Below, in pieces: positions 22,460 through 29,773 of a DNA stretch of 35,516 bases. Below the pieces are notes generated by a model, which worked only from the letters and a program-made list of their open reading frames with translations, was not told the DNA's origin and searched no databases. A program made the position numbers and the translations under genes. The stretch lies in assembly GCA_020200285.1 (NCBI GenBank), contig JAIVIY010000008.1, positions 1 through 35,516 of the forward strand. Direction: 5' to 3'. This DNA is from Novosphingobium sp. Lineage in GTDB: Bacteria > Pseudomonadota > Alphaproteobacteria > Sphingomonadales > Sphingomonadaceae. The stretch's first letter is position 1; each line of letters starts with the position of its first letter.

Positions 22460-23086
22460 TCAGCCCACGGCCGACCGCGCGGTCGCGAACCGTTCGATGC
22501 AGCCCCGGAAGTGCGCGAAGGTCGCGCGGGCGCCGGCGATCGCGGCATGGGCGTCGCCCGGCGCAAAACTCCCGCCGAGCAGGGTCCTCAGCCGTTGCCA
22601 GTAACCCTGCATCGCGGTCCCGGCAAGGAACCGCCGCGCTTCCCACGGCAACGCCGCCCCGGCCTGGGCGAGGAGCAGGCGGTTGCCAAGCTGCGACCGC
22701 GCGACCACGAATGCCGGTCCGATCCAGTCGCCCGCGGGCCCCGCATCGAACCGCGGCGCGCGAAACGCCTTGGGCAAGCCGCCGAGCGCGATCAGGTCGT
22801 CGGCGATCAGGCCGGTCTGCGGCGGCGGCGCCCAGCCGACCGGGCAGTGCTCGCCGAGCCACTGCTCCACCCCGGCGCGAGCCGAGAGGTTGATCCCGAG
22901 GAAGCGGATCAGATCGCCGCGTTCGGCAAGGTCGAGCCCGACCAAGGCATGGTCGAGCGCGGCGTTGTCCGCGGCTGTCGCCGCGCCGATCGCGTCGCGC
23001 AGGCTCGACCGCTCCGTGCCAAGCCCCAAGTCGTCGAATTCCTGCCGGGTGTCGTTCAGCATAACCGCGTCGATTCCGCTACGCAT
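22460..23086 (-). CDS. Heme-oxygenase-like protein lacking the proximal histidine
   Basis: A 208-residue protein resembling the biliverdin-forming heme oxygenases (BphO type) that sit next to bacteriophytochromes: 'SLRDAIGAATAADNAALD', 'GLDLAERGDLIRFLGINLSA', 'LIADDLIALGG', 'GPAFVVARSQLGNRLLLAQAG', 'RFLAGTAMQGYWQRLRTLL'. In homologues as I recall them the first motif reads ..ADHxxLD, with His as the proximal heme ligand; here the codon at 22964-22966 gives Asn41 (AAC instead of CAC). His46 is nearby but out of register. The protein may not bind heme normally. ATG 23086 has a weak ribosome site; Met9 is an alternative start. Confidence is moderate because the family is divergent. Confidence 0.65.
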   Translation of the reverse strand: MRSGIDAVMLNDTRQEFDDLGLGTERSSLRDAIGAATAADNAALDHALVGLDLAERGDLIRFLGINLSARAGVEQWLGEHCPVGWAPPPQTGLIADDLIALGGLPKAFRAPRFDAGPAGDWIGPAFVVARSQLGNRLLLAQAGAALPWEARRFLAGTAMQGYWQRLRTLLGGSFAPGDAHAAIAGARATFAHFRGCIERFATARSAVG

Positions 23087-23115
23087 TGCGGCGCATCCCG
23101 CGCCGTATCGGGCTC

Positions 23116-23140
23116 AATGCCGCAGCGCGCGCTTCGTTCC
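23116..23140 (-). promoter_or_regulatory. Near-consensus sigma-EcfG promoter before the heme-oxygenase-like gene
   Basis: On the minus strand GGAAC is followed after 16 bases by CATT, one base off the CGTT of the sigma-EcfG consensus. The -10 lies 29 bases before the ATG at 23086. Spacing is right, but the -10 mismatch makes it a weak candidate. Confidence 0.3.
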
Positions 23141-23177
23141 TGCCCGAAGCGCGTGGAAAGCGGATAATTTTAAGGGC

Positions 23178-23474
23178 TTATCGCAGCAGCTTGGTGCCCT
23201 GGTTGCGGATCGCCTGCTCGACCGCCCCGCCGAAGAAAGCGAGCTGCGGCGGAAGCTCGACGGTGACCACGACCTGTCGCTCCTCGACATCGAGCAGCGC
23301 CACCACCGCCTGGCCCAGCGCGCCGACCGACAGCCGCATGCGGTCCTCGCCGAGCCAGGCGTGATCGACCTGGGCGAAGCCGCCGGGGATGTGATTGGCA
23401 AGCTCGGGCATGCGGGATTCGAGCCGGCGGCGCACTTCGGCCTTGTCGAGCGAGTGAGGAATGCCCACGCGCAT
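23178..23474 (-). CDS. Polyhydroxyalkanoic acid system family protein
   Basis: A 98-residue protein of the PHA-granule-associated family: 'MRVGIPHSLDKAEVRRRLESRM', then 'DRMRLSVGALGQAVVALLDVEERQVVVTVELPPQLAFFGGAVEQAIRNQGTKLL'. Members are small cytoplasmic proteins of unclear biochemical role, named from linkage to PHA genes; no PHA synthase is in this window. ATG 23474 overlaps the stop of the upstream membrane protein by one base (TGATG), so it belongs to the telA operon. The longer ORF to 23864 is not supported. Confidence 0.8.
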   Translation of the reverse strand: MRVGIPHSLDKAEVRRRLESRMPELANHIPGGFAQVDHAWLGEDRMRLSVGALGQAVVALLDVEERQVVVTVELPPQLAFFGGAVEQAIRNQGTKLLR

Positions 23475-24217
23475 CAGGCGGGCCTCTCCGTTCCGTCCTC
23501 GAGCGCGCCGCCATACTTGTAGTCGAGGAAGCGTCCGCGCACCGCCAGGTTGTCGAGGTCGCCGGCGGCGAGCTGGCGGGTGATCTGGTCGATCTCGCCG
23601 CTGATCTTGCCCAGCCCTTCGGTGAGCTGCTGATCGGGGGTGCGGCCATCGCCGCGTTGCTCGTGGCGCAAGTGCGACGGGATGCGGCGGTAGGTCGAGA
23701 TCATTTCGGGCAAGTGCTCGCCGACCAATTTGCGGACCTCGACCGTCGCCGGCTGGTCGCCGATCCCTTCGAGCTGAAGGCCGAGCGCGTCGAGCTGGAC
23801 TCCGATCCGGTCGACCAGCTCGACCGCCGGGGCGGGCAAGGCCGGGCGCTGGCTTTCGAGCCACAGCTCGGTACGCGCGACCATCGTCCGCGCGTCGCCC
23901 TCGTTGAGCCGCGCCTGCGGCGGCGGCTTGAGCCGCGGATAGCGCCCGAACACCGCGACCGCGGCGAGGATCGCCAGCGCGGTCACGAACAGGCCAGTGA
24001 AGCCGATGCCGTCGATTACCAGACCCGCGATCATCGCCGCCAGCACGATGCCGACGACCGTCACCACGATCCGGGTCAGCTTGGCGGTGTAATGCCGCGT
24101 TTTCAGCTCGGCCGAACCGCGTCCGATCGAGCGGCGCCGCCCGCCAGCGCGCTGGTCTTGCAGCACCCGCCGCGCCGCGGCGAGGGTGCGGTCCGAGTGG
24201 TGCGCCTCGCCCGCCAA
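23474..24217 (-). CDS. Two-TM membrane protein in the telA operon
   Basis: A 247-residue protein with a basic N-terminus, two membrane segments (~res 49-68 'RIVVTVVGIVLAAMIAGLVI' and ~71-90 'IGFTGLFVTALAILAAVAVF'), and a helical cytoplasmic C-terminal domain (~105-225) rich in Leu, Asp and Glu. I recognise no named domain. Start TTG 24217 directly follows the telA stop (TGATTG) and has GGAGGG upstream. Its stop overlaps the PHA-system gene. Tight coupling to TelA suggests a shared envelope or stress role, possibly 5-bromo-4-chloroindolyl-phosphate-hydrolysis-like/TelA partner proteins, but this is a guess. Confidence 0.75.
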   Translation of the reverse strand: MAGEAHHSDRTLAAARRVLQDQRAGGRRRSIGRGSAELKTRHYTAKLTRIVVTVVGIVLAAMIAGLVIDGIGFTGLFVTALAILAAVAVFGRYPRLKPPPQARLNEGDARTMVARTELWLESQRPALPAPAVELVDRIGVQLDALGLQLEGIGDQPATVEVRKLVGEHLPEMISTYRRIPSHLRHEQRGDGRTPDQQLTEGLGKISGEIDQITRQLAAGDLDNLAVRGRFLDYKYGGALEDGTERPA

Positions 24218-25288
24218 TCAGCCCTCCAGGCTCAGCAGGCTTGGCGCCTCGTGGGCGAGCTTGGCTTGCGCCGCGCCTTCGGCCCGCGCGATGTAGGCTT
24301 TCGACTTCTCGACCTCGCCCGACAGCGAGGTCACCGTCTGCTTCATCGATTCGAGCGCCTTCAATTTGAACGTGTCGATGTTATCCATCGTGTCGTAGAT
24401 GTTCTGGAACGCGCGCTGAAGCGTCTCGAGCGGAATCGTGCTCGACGCCGCCTGCTCGTGGATCCGCCCGGTCTGCTCGCGCAGCAGCTTGCCGGTCGAG
24501 TCGATCAGCCCCGCGGTGGTTTCGTTGAGTGCGGTGATCTGGCCGAGCACCAGCCGCTGGTTGGTCATCGCCTGGGCGACGGTGACCGCGGTGCGCAGCG
24601 CGCCGACGGTGGTGGTGCTCGCCCGGTCGACGCCCTTGACCAGCTCGACGTTGTTCTTCTTGACTAGGTCGAGCGCGAGATAGCCCTGCACCGTCACCGC
24701 CATCTGGGTGAGCAGATCCTGGGTGCGCTGGCGGACGTAGAACAGTGCGGATTCGCGGAGCGCCTTGGCCTTGGCCGGATCGGTCGCGTCGAGCTCGTTG
24801 GCCTTGTCCTCGAGCTTGGCGTCCAAGGTCTTCGAGATGTGGACCATCTGCTCGAGGTCGCCCATCGCCTTCCACAGGTTCTGCCGCTCGACGTCGATCG
24901 CGGCGTTGTCCATCAGCAGCTCGTCCTTGCCCGAGGCGAGGTGGCCGAGGATCGACTGGATATGCCCTTGGGCCGACTGGTAGCCCTGGAAGTAGTTCTT
25001 GAGGCTGTTGCCGAACGGGATGATCCCGAGGATCTTGCGGCCCTTCGAGAGCTTGCCCGACTTGCCCGGGTCGAGCTGCTCGACCGTGCGGCGGAGCTCG
25101 GCGAGGTTGGCGCCGACTCCCATTTCCTTGTCCATCGCCCGGACCGGGCGGTCGAGAAAGCGGTTGGACATCGCGCTCGCCGCCGCGATCTCCTTGCGCC
25201 CCATGTTGGTCAGCTGGTCGACCCGCTTGCCGAACTCGGGGCTCGCGGCGTCCTGCGCGACGAGGTCGGCCGCGCCGCGACTTCCCAC
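24218..25288 (-). CDS. TelA-family toxic anion resistance protein, N-terminally truncated
   Basis: From 'ADLVAQDAASPEFGKRVDQLTNMGRKEIAAASAMSNRFLDRPVRAM' onward this is a standard TelA (tellurite/toxic anion resistance) protein, largely coiled-coil and ending 'EAPSLLSLEG'. Family members normally have about 50-60 residues before this block, starting with an acidic/Pro-rich region; here the frame upstream reads unrelated 'YLPNTLVGSRGA'. Starts are poor: GTG 25288 (356 residues) has no ribosome-binding site and overlaps the control region of the divergent asnB-like gene. Either the 5' end was lost by a deletion joining it to this region, or the gene uses a new, weak start. Heads an operon with the two small genes downstream. 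Confidence 0.8.
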   Translation of the reverse strand: MGSRGAADLVAQDAASPEFGKRVDQLTNMGRKEIAAASAMSNRFLDRPVRAMDKEMGVGANLAELRRTVEQLDPGKSGKLSKGRKILGIIPFGNSLKNYFQGYQSAQGHIQSILGHLASGKDELLMDNAAIDVERQNLWKAMGDLEQMVHISKTLDAKLEDKANELDATDPAKAKALRESALFYVRQRTQDLLTQMAVTVQGYLALDLVKKNNVELVKGVDRASTTTVGALRTAVTVAQAMTNQRLVLGQITALNETTAGLIDSTGKLLREQTGRIHEQAASSTIPLETLQRAFQNIYDTMDNIDTFKLKALESMKQTVTSLSGEVEKSKAYIARAEGAAQAKLAHEAPSLLSLEG

Positions 25289-25290
25289 AA

Positions 25291-25310
25291 GTGTATTAGG
25301 TAGATAACAC
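25291..25310. promoter_or_regulatory. Possible operator GTGT-N12-ACAC between telA and asnB-like gene
   Basis: GTGTATTAGGTAGATAACAC is an imperfect palindrome (outer GTGT/ACAC) in an AT-rich island within GC-rich DNA. It sits between divergent genes, 58 bp before the AsnB start. It has the size of a GntR-type operator, but the inner bases do not match well. Confidence 0.25.
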
Positions 25311-25367
25311 GCTCGATACAAGGGCGGGCACTGGCATGGGAGCGTGCTTCCCGTTAGAGCGCGCGGG

Positions 25368-27281
25368 ATGTGCGGCGTCGCGGGATGGTATCGGCGCGGG
25401 GGTAGGCCGGTCGCCGAAGCGGCGATCGCGCGCGCCTGCGACACGATCGAGCATCGTGGCCCCGACGATTGGGGCGTCCACATCGACCGCGACTTCGGCT
25501 TTGGGATGCGGCGGCTGTCGATCATCGACCTTGCCGGCGGGCACCAACCGATCTTCTCGCCCGACCGGCGCTGGGCAATCGTCTTCAACGGCGAGATCTA
25601 CAACCACCCCGAGCTCCGCCCCGAGCTCGAGGCGTGGGGCTGGCAGTTCGCCACCCACAGCGACACCGAGACGCTGCTCGCCGCATTCGTGCGCTGGGGC
25701 GACGCGGCTTGGCCGCGGCTCGAAGGAATGTACGGCGCGGCGATCTGGGACGCGAAGGAGCGCCGCCTGACGCTGGCGCGCGACCCGCTGGGGATCAAAC
25801 CGCTCTATTACACGCAGCAGCGCGGAGGGCTCGCCTTTGCCAGCGAAATCCGCGCGTTGCGCGTGCTGCCCGAGCACGAATTCACCATCGACGAGCGCGC
25901 GGTCCACGACTTTTTCAGCTTCGGCCACGTCCAGAAGCCGCGCTCGATCTGGCGCGAGGTGAAGAGCCTCGAGCCCGGCCACGTGCTGCACTTGGGCGCC
26001 GAGGGAGAGCCCGAGATAGCGCGCTTCTGGCAACCGCGCTTCGCGGTGGCCGCTGGGAAATCAGAGGCCGAGTGGATCGACGAGACCCGCGCCCGCGTCC
26101 GGCAAACCGTCGAGCAGCACATGCTCGCCGACGTCTCCGTCGGCTGCTTCGTCTCGGGCGGAGTGGATTCGAGCGCGATCGCCGCGGCGATGAGCCGCGC
26201 TGCCTCGGCCCCGGTCAAGGCGTTCACGGTCGGCTTCCCCGGGACCTCGATCGACGAGACCGAGAGCGCGGCGCGGATCGCGCGTCACCTCGGGATGGAG
26301 CACATCGTCCTGCCGCTCGAGCCGGTGGCCGCGGGCGACCTGCTGCCCGCGGTCCAGGCGTCGTTCGACGAGCCGTGCGCGGCGACCGCGGCGGTGCCGA
26401 TCTGGCACTTGTCGAGGCTCGCCGCCGAGCACGTAAAGGTCGTGCTGTGCGGCGAAGGTTCGGACGAGATCTTCGCCGGGTACAAGCGCCAGCGCACCGC
26501 GTTGCGCGCGGCGCAGTTGGCGCCGCTGCTCAGCGCACTCGGGCCGCTGGCGGGCGCGCTCGACCGCCTCCCCGGCGCGCTCGGTGGCAGCGCGCGCAAG
26601 TTCCGCCAGGCGGCCGAGCTGCGGTCGAGCTTCCAGCGCTTCTTCTCGGGCACCACGATCACCAACCCGTGGGTGCGCGAGCGGCTTTACACGCCGTCCT
26701 TCCACGCCCGCCAGGACCCGCCCGACAATTTTGCCAACCTCGAGGCTGAGTACTTTTCCGATCCCGAAGCCCAGCGGCTCGATCCGCTCGAGCAATTCAT
26801 GCTCGCCGACATCACGCTGCACATGCCGGGCTCGCTGCTCAACCGCACCGACCGGGCGAGCATGGCGGCGAGCCTCGAGGCGCGGGTGCCGTTCCTCGGC
26901 CACAAGTTCGTCGAGTGGAGCCTGACGATGCCGCGCGAGATGAAGCTGCGCGGCAGGACCGGCAAATACGCGCTGCGGAAGGCGGTCGAACCGTGGCTGT
27001 TCCCGGGCGCGCTGCACAGCCGCAAGCTCGGCTTCCAGCTGCCGTTCGCCGAGTGGTTCCGCGGCGATTTCGCCGATTTCGCTCAAGCAGCGTGGGCGGG
27101 CAGCGGGGCAAGCAGGGCGGGCTACCTGCAACCCCAAGCGGTCGAGCAGCTGTTTGCCGAGCATCGCGCAGGTCGCGCCAACCACGGCCGCGTGCTCTAC
27201 GCGGTAGCGATGTTCGCGATCTGGTGGGACCAGACTTTCGCCTGCGAGCCCGCGCAATTGCAGCGGGTCGCGGCGTGCTGA
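25368..27281 (+). CDS. AsnB-type glutamine-dependent amidotransferase (asparagine synthase-like)
   Basis: A 637-residue class II amidotransferase. ATG 25368 is chosen over the ORF start because it exposes the catalytic Cys2 in 'MCGVAGWYRR'. The glutaminase domain shows 'EHRGPDDWG', 'GMRRLSIIDLAGGHQPI', 'VFNGEIYNHPELR', 'HSDTETLLAAF' and 'ARDPLGIKPLYY'. The synthetase domain has the ATP-PPi loop 'SGGVDSSAIAAAM' (~res 262), 'VVLCGEGSDEIFAGYKRQR' and 'NRTDRASMAASLEARVPFLGHKFVEW'. It may make asparagine, or amidate a sugar acid or peptide, as AsnB paralogues in polysaccharide clusters can. Its stop overlaps the GMC oxidoreductase start, so the two are coupled. Confidence 0.9.
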   Translation: MCGVAGWYRRGGRPVAEAAIARACDTIEHRGPDDWGVHIDRDFGFGMRRLSIIDLAGGHQPIFSPDRRWAIVFNGEIYNHPELRPELEAWGWQFATHSDTETLLAAFVRWGDAAWPRLEGMYGAAIWDAKERRLTLARDPLGIKPLYYTQQRGGLAFASEIRALRVLPEHEFTIDERAVHDFFSFGHVQKPRSIWREVKSLEPGHVLHLGAEGEPEIARFWQPRFAVAAGKSEAEWIDETRARVRQTVEQHMLADVSVGCFVSGGVDSSAIAAAMSRAASAPVKAFTVGFPGTSIDETESAARIARHLGMEHIVLPLEPVAAGDLLPAVQASFDEPCAATAAVPIWHLSRLAAEHVKVVLCGEGSDEIFAGYKRQRTALRAAQLAPLLSALGPLAGALDRLPGALGGSARKFRQAAELRSSFQRFFSGTTITNPWVRERLYTPSFHARQDPPDNFANLEAEYFSDPEAQRLDPLEQFMLADITLHMPGSLLNRTDRASMAASLEARVPFLGHKFVEWSLTMPREMKLRGRTGKYALRKAVEPWLFPGALHSRKLGFQLPFAEWFRGDFADFAQAAWAGSGASRAGYLQPQAVEQLFAEHRAGRANHGRVLYAVAMFAIWWDQTFACEPAQLQRVAAC

Positions 27282-28873
27282 TCGATTTCCGCAAGCACCC
27301 CGAGGCGCCAGACCACCGCGCCGAGTTCTGCGTGATCGGCGCGGGCGCGGCGGGGGTGACGATTGCCCGACGGCTGATGCGCGCCGGCCGGGACGTGATG
27401 CTGCTCGAAAGCGGCGGGACAGACTTCGAGGCCGCGACGCAGGAACTCTACCGCGGGCGCAACCTCGGCCTGCCGTATTACGACCTCGACGAGGCGCGGC
27501 TCCGCTTCTTCGGCGGTACGGTGTCGATCTGGGGCGGGCGCGCCGCGCTGTTCGACCCGATCGACTTCGAGCGACGCGCCTGGGTTCCGCACAGCGGCTG
27601 GCCGTTCGGGCGCGATGAGCTCGACCGCTGGTACCGCGAGGCGCATGCCGACTTCGACCTCGGCGAATTCGACTACGGCGAGGCCGACGCCTGGGCGACG
27701 CTGGGGCTCAAGGACCCCGGCTTCGACGTGGGCAAGCTCGCCACCCGGCTGTGGCGCTTCGACGAGGCCAGCGAGCGCTTCGCCGCGAGCCGCGCCAAGG
27801 ATCTCATCGCCGCGCCCAGCCTGCGCATCGTGATCCACGCCAACGCGGTTCGACTCCAGGCCAACGCGCAAGCGAACGGCATCGACCATGTCGAGGTCTG
27901 CGCGCTCGGCGGCGGCCCGCCGCGCAAGGTCTCGGCCAAGCACTTCGTCCTCGCTTGCGGGGCGATCGAGAACGCCCGGTTGCTGCTGGTATCAAGAGAC
28001 GTCGAGCCCGCGGGCATCGGCAACGCCCGCGACCAGGTCGGCCGGTTCTTCATGGAGCACCCCACGGGCCGCATCGGCAAAGTCGAAACCGACGCGCCGG
28101 CCGATCTGTGGGCCGCGTTCCAGAAGCGCTTCATCAAAGGCGGCATCCCGCTCGCCCCGCTGCTGCGGCTGTCCGACGCGGTCCAGCGCGAGCGCGAAGC
28201 CTTGAACTCGATCGTCACCTTCAAGCTCCAGCGCGACCCGGAAAAGGGCGTGGCGCTGGGCAACAAGCTTTATCACAACCTCAAGCACTCGCTCGACCCG
28301 AACCGCCGCGGCCGCGCGCTCGACCATCTCTACCGCGGCTTGCGCGGCTGGTTCCACCGTACTGTGCGCGAGCCGCTCGAGCACGCCCGCGCGCGCTATG
28401 CGGGCGCCGGGCTCTACCTGATCGTCCGCGGCGAGCAGGCGCCCAACCCCGACAGCCGGGTTGTGCTCTCGGACAAGCACGACGCGCTCGGCAACCGCCG
28501 CGCCGACCTCGACTGGCGCCTGAGCGAGCTCGACAAGCACACCGCGCGGGTCTTCGCCGAAGTGTTCGACGGCGAGATGAAGCGGCTGGGCCAGCAAGGC
28601 ATCTCCCCGAGCGGCTGGCTGGCCGAGCCGGGAACCGCCTGGCCGGTCGACCCGACCGTCGGCAACCACCCGATCGCCGGCTACCACCATATCGGCGGGA
28701 CGCGGCTGGGGACCGACCCGGGGACGAGCGTGGTCGACTCCGACTGCCGGGTCCACGGCTACGCCAACTTGTGGATGGCCGGCAGCTCGACTTTCGCGAC
28801 CGCCGGCTGGGCCAACCCGACGCTGACGCTGGTGGCGATGGCGATCAGGCTGGCGGAGCGACTGTCGCGATGA
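27275..28873 (+). CDS. GMC family FAD-dependent oxidoreductase
   Basis: A 532-residue flavoprotein oxidising an alcohol or sugar hydroxyl. It has the FAD-binding Rossmann motif 'FCVIGAGAAGVTIARRLMRAG', 'FFGGTVSIWGGRAALFDPIDF', 'HFVLACGAIENARLLL', and the GMC C-terminal block 'GYHHIGGTRLGTDPGTSVVDSDCRVHGYANLWMAGSSTFATAGWANPTLTLVAMA' with the catalytic His/Asn. Start GTG 27275 overlaps the AsnB stop; the ORF from 26915 is a shadow of AsnB. No signal peptide, so cytoplasmic. The 3' end overlaps convergent ubiG by 29 bp. Paired with the amidotransferase, it suggests oxidation followed by amidation of a sugar or lipid; this is inference. Confidence 0.9.
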   Translation: MLIDFRKHPEAPDHRAEFCVIGAGAAGVTIARRLMRAGRDVMLLESGGTDFEAATQELYRGRNLGLPYYDLDEARLRFFGGTVSIWGGRAALFDPIDFERRAWVPHSGWPFGRDELDRWYREAHADFDLGEFDYGEADAWATLGLKDPGFDVGKLATRLWRFDEASERFAASRAKDLIAAPSLRIVIHANAVRLQANAQANGIDHVEVCALGGGPPRKVSAKHFVLACGAIENARLLLVSRDVEPAGIGNARDQVGRFFMEHPTGRIGKVETDAPADLWAAFQKRFIKGGIPLAPLLRLSDAVQREREALNSIVTFKLQRDPEKGVALGNKLYHNLKHSLDPNRRGRALDHLYRGLRGWFHRTVREPLEHARARYAGAGLYLIVRGEQAPNPDSRVVLSDKHDALGNRRADLDWRLSELDKHTARVFAEVFDGEMKRLGQQGISPSGWLAEPGTAWPVDPTVGNHPIAGYHHIGGTRLGTDPGTSVVDSDCRVHGYANLWMAGSSTFATAGWANPTLTLVAMAIRLAERLSR

Positions 28874-29699
28874 CGATGTAGTCGAGCGACAGGTCGTCCG
28901 ACAGATGCAAGCCCCTGCCCGGAGACCAGACGATCCCCGTGGGCTGGTCCATCGTCAGGCCCGCGTCGGTCAGGAGCGCGCGCAGCTCGTCGGGAGTGAC
29001 GAAATCGTCCCAATGATGCGTGCCGCGTGGGATCGCGCCGACGGCCTCGGCCGCGTTGACCAGCAACAGCCGCGAGGCCGAGGTTCGATTGGGCGTGGAG
29101 AGGATCAGCAGCCCGCCCGGCGCGAGGCGCGCCGCCAGCGCGGCGACGAACGCGAGCTTGTCGGCGACGTGCTCGAGCACTTCCATGCACGTGACCAAGT
29201 CGAAGCGGCCGAGTTTCAGCGCGGCGAGCTCGCCGTGGTGGTAAGAAATCCCTCCAGAATCCGTTCGCCCTGAGCTTGTCGAAGGGCTGTTCTTGCTTTT
29301 CCGCGACGGGGAAGAAAAGGACGGTGGTTCGACAGGCTCAGCACGAACGGGGTTTGGGTTTAGCGGGAACCCCATGGCCTCGGCGTGCGCCCTCGCCGCT
29401 GCGATGTTCTCCGCCGCCGCGTCGACCCCGGTCACCGCCGCGCCGAGCCGCGCGAGCGGTTCGCACAGCAGCCCCGCTCCGCAACCGACGTCCAATGCGC
29501 ACTTGCCGGCGAGCGGCTTGAGGCTCTCCGGATCGCCGCCCCAATGCGCGTCGATCGCCACGCGCAGGAACGCCAGCCGGACCGGATTCAGCCGGTGGAG
29601 CATCGCCGCGGAACCCTTCGGGTCCCACCACTCCGCCGCCAGCTTGCCGAAGTGCGCGGCCTCCGCGGGCCGGATGGTCGGGGCGGTTGCCTTCTCCAT
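28845..29699 (-). CDS. ubiG: Ubiquinone biosynthesis O-methyltransferase with palindromic-element insert
   Basis: An SAM-dependent methyltransferase for both O-methylations in ubiquinone synthesis. ATG 29699 starts 'MEKATAPTIRPAEAAHFGKLAAEWWDP'; motif I 'LDVGCGAGLL' is at ~69-78, then 'VTGVDAAAENIAAARAHAEAMGFPL', 'FDLVTCMEVLEHVAD', 'LAPGGLLILSTPNRT', 'RGTHHWDDFVTPDEL'. At ~res 117-147 the family sequence is interrupted by 'VRAEPVEPPSFSSPSRKSKN..STSSGRTD', encoded entirely by repeat copy B, 90 bp and in frame. The rest is collinear, so the protein is probably made with a surface loop of about 30 extra residues between strand 2 and the post-II motif. Total 284 residues. Divergent from lysC across 74 bp. 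Confidence 0.92.
   Translation of the reverse strand: MEKATAPTIRPAEAAHFGKLAAEWWDPKGSAAMLHRLNPVRLAFLRVAIDAHWGGDPESLKPLAGKCALDVGCGAGLLCEPLARLGAAVTGVDAAAENIAAARAHAEAMGFPLNPNPVRAEPVEPPSFSSPSRKSKNSPSTSSGRTDSGGISYHHGELAALKLGRFDLVTCMEVLEHVADKLAFVAALAARLAPGGLLILSTPNRTSASRLLLVNAAEAVGAIPRGTHHWDDFVTPDELRALLTDAGLTMDQPTGIVWSPGRGLHLSDDLSLDYIVIATVAPPA
29261..29350. repeat. Palindromic repeat element, copy B, inside ubiG
   Basis: A 90-bp imperfect inverted repeat. The left arm is 'CCGTTCGCCCTGAGCTTGTC' followed by GAAGGGC, and the reverse complement of the right arm is 'CCGTTCGTGCTGAGCCTGTC' followed by GAACCACC. Arms match copy A at 11993-12091. Its length is exactly 30 codons, and the frame used by ubiG is free of stops. 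Confidence 0.93.
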
Positions 29700-29773
29700 C
29701 CCTGCTCCGTAACAGGGCGCCCGCCGCCGGGCGAGGCCCCGTCGCGGCAATTTTCTTGCTCAAGGACCCTGCT

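Noticed and set aside
25368-28873. Lasso-peptide or other RiPP cluster suggested by an AsnB-like protein
   Set aside because: The protein retains the N-terminal Cys glutaminase site, and no precursor peptide, B protease or transporter is next to it.
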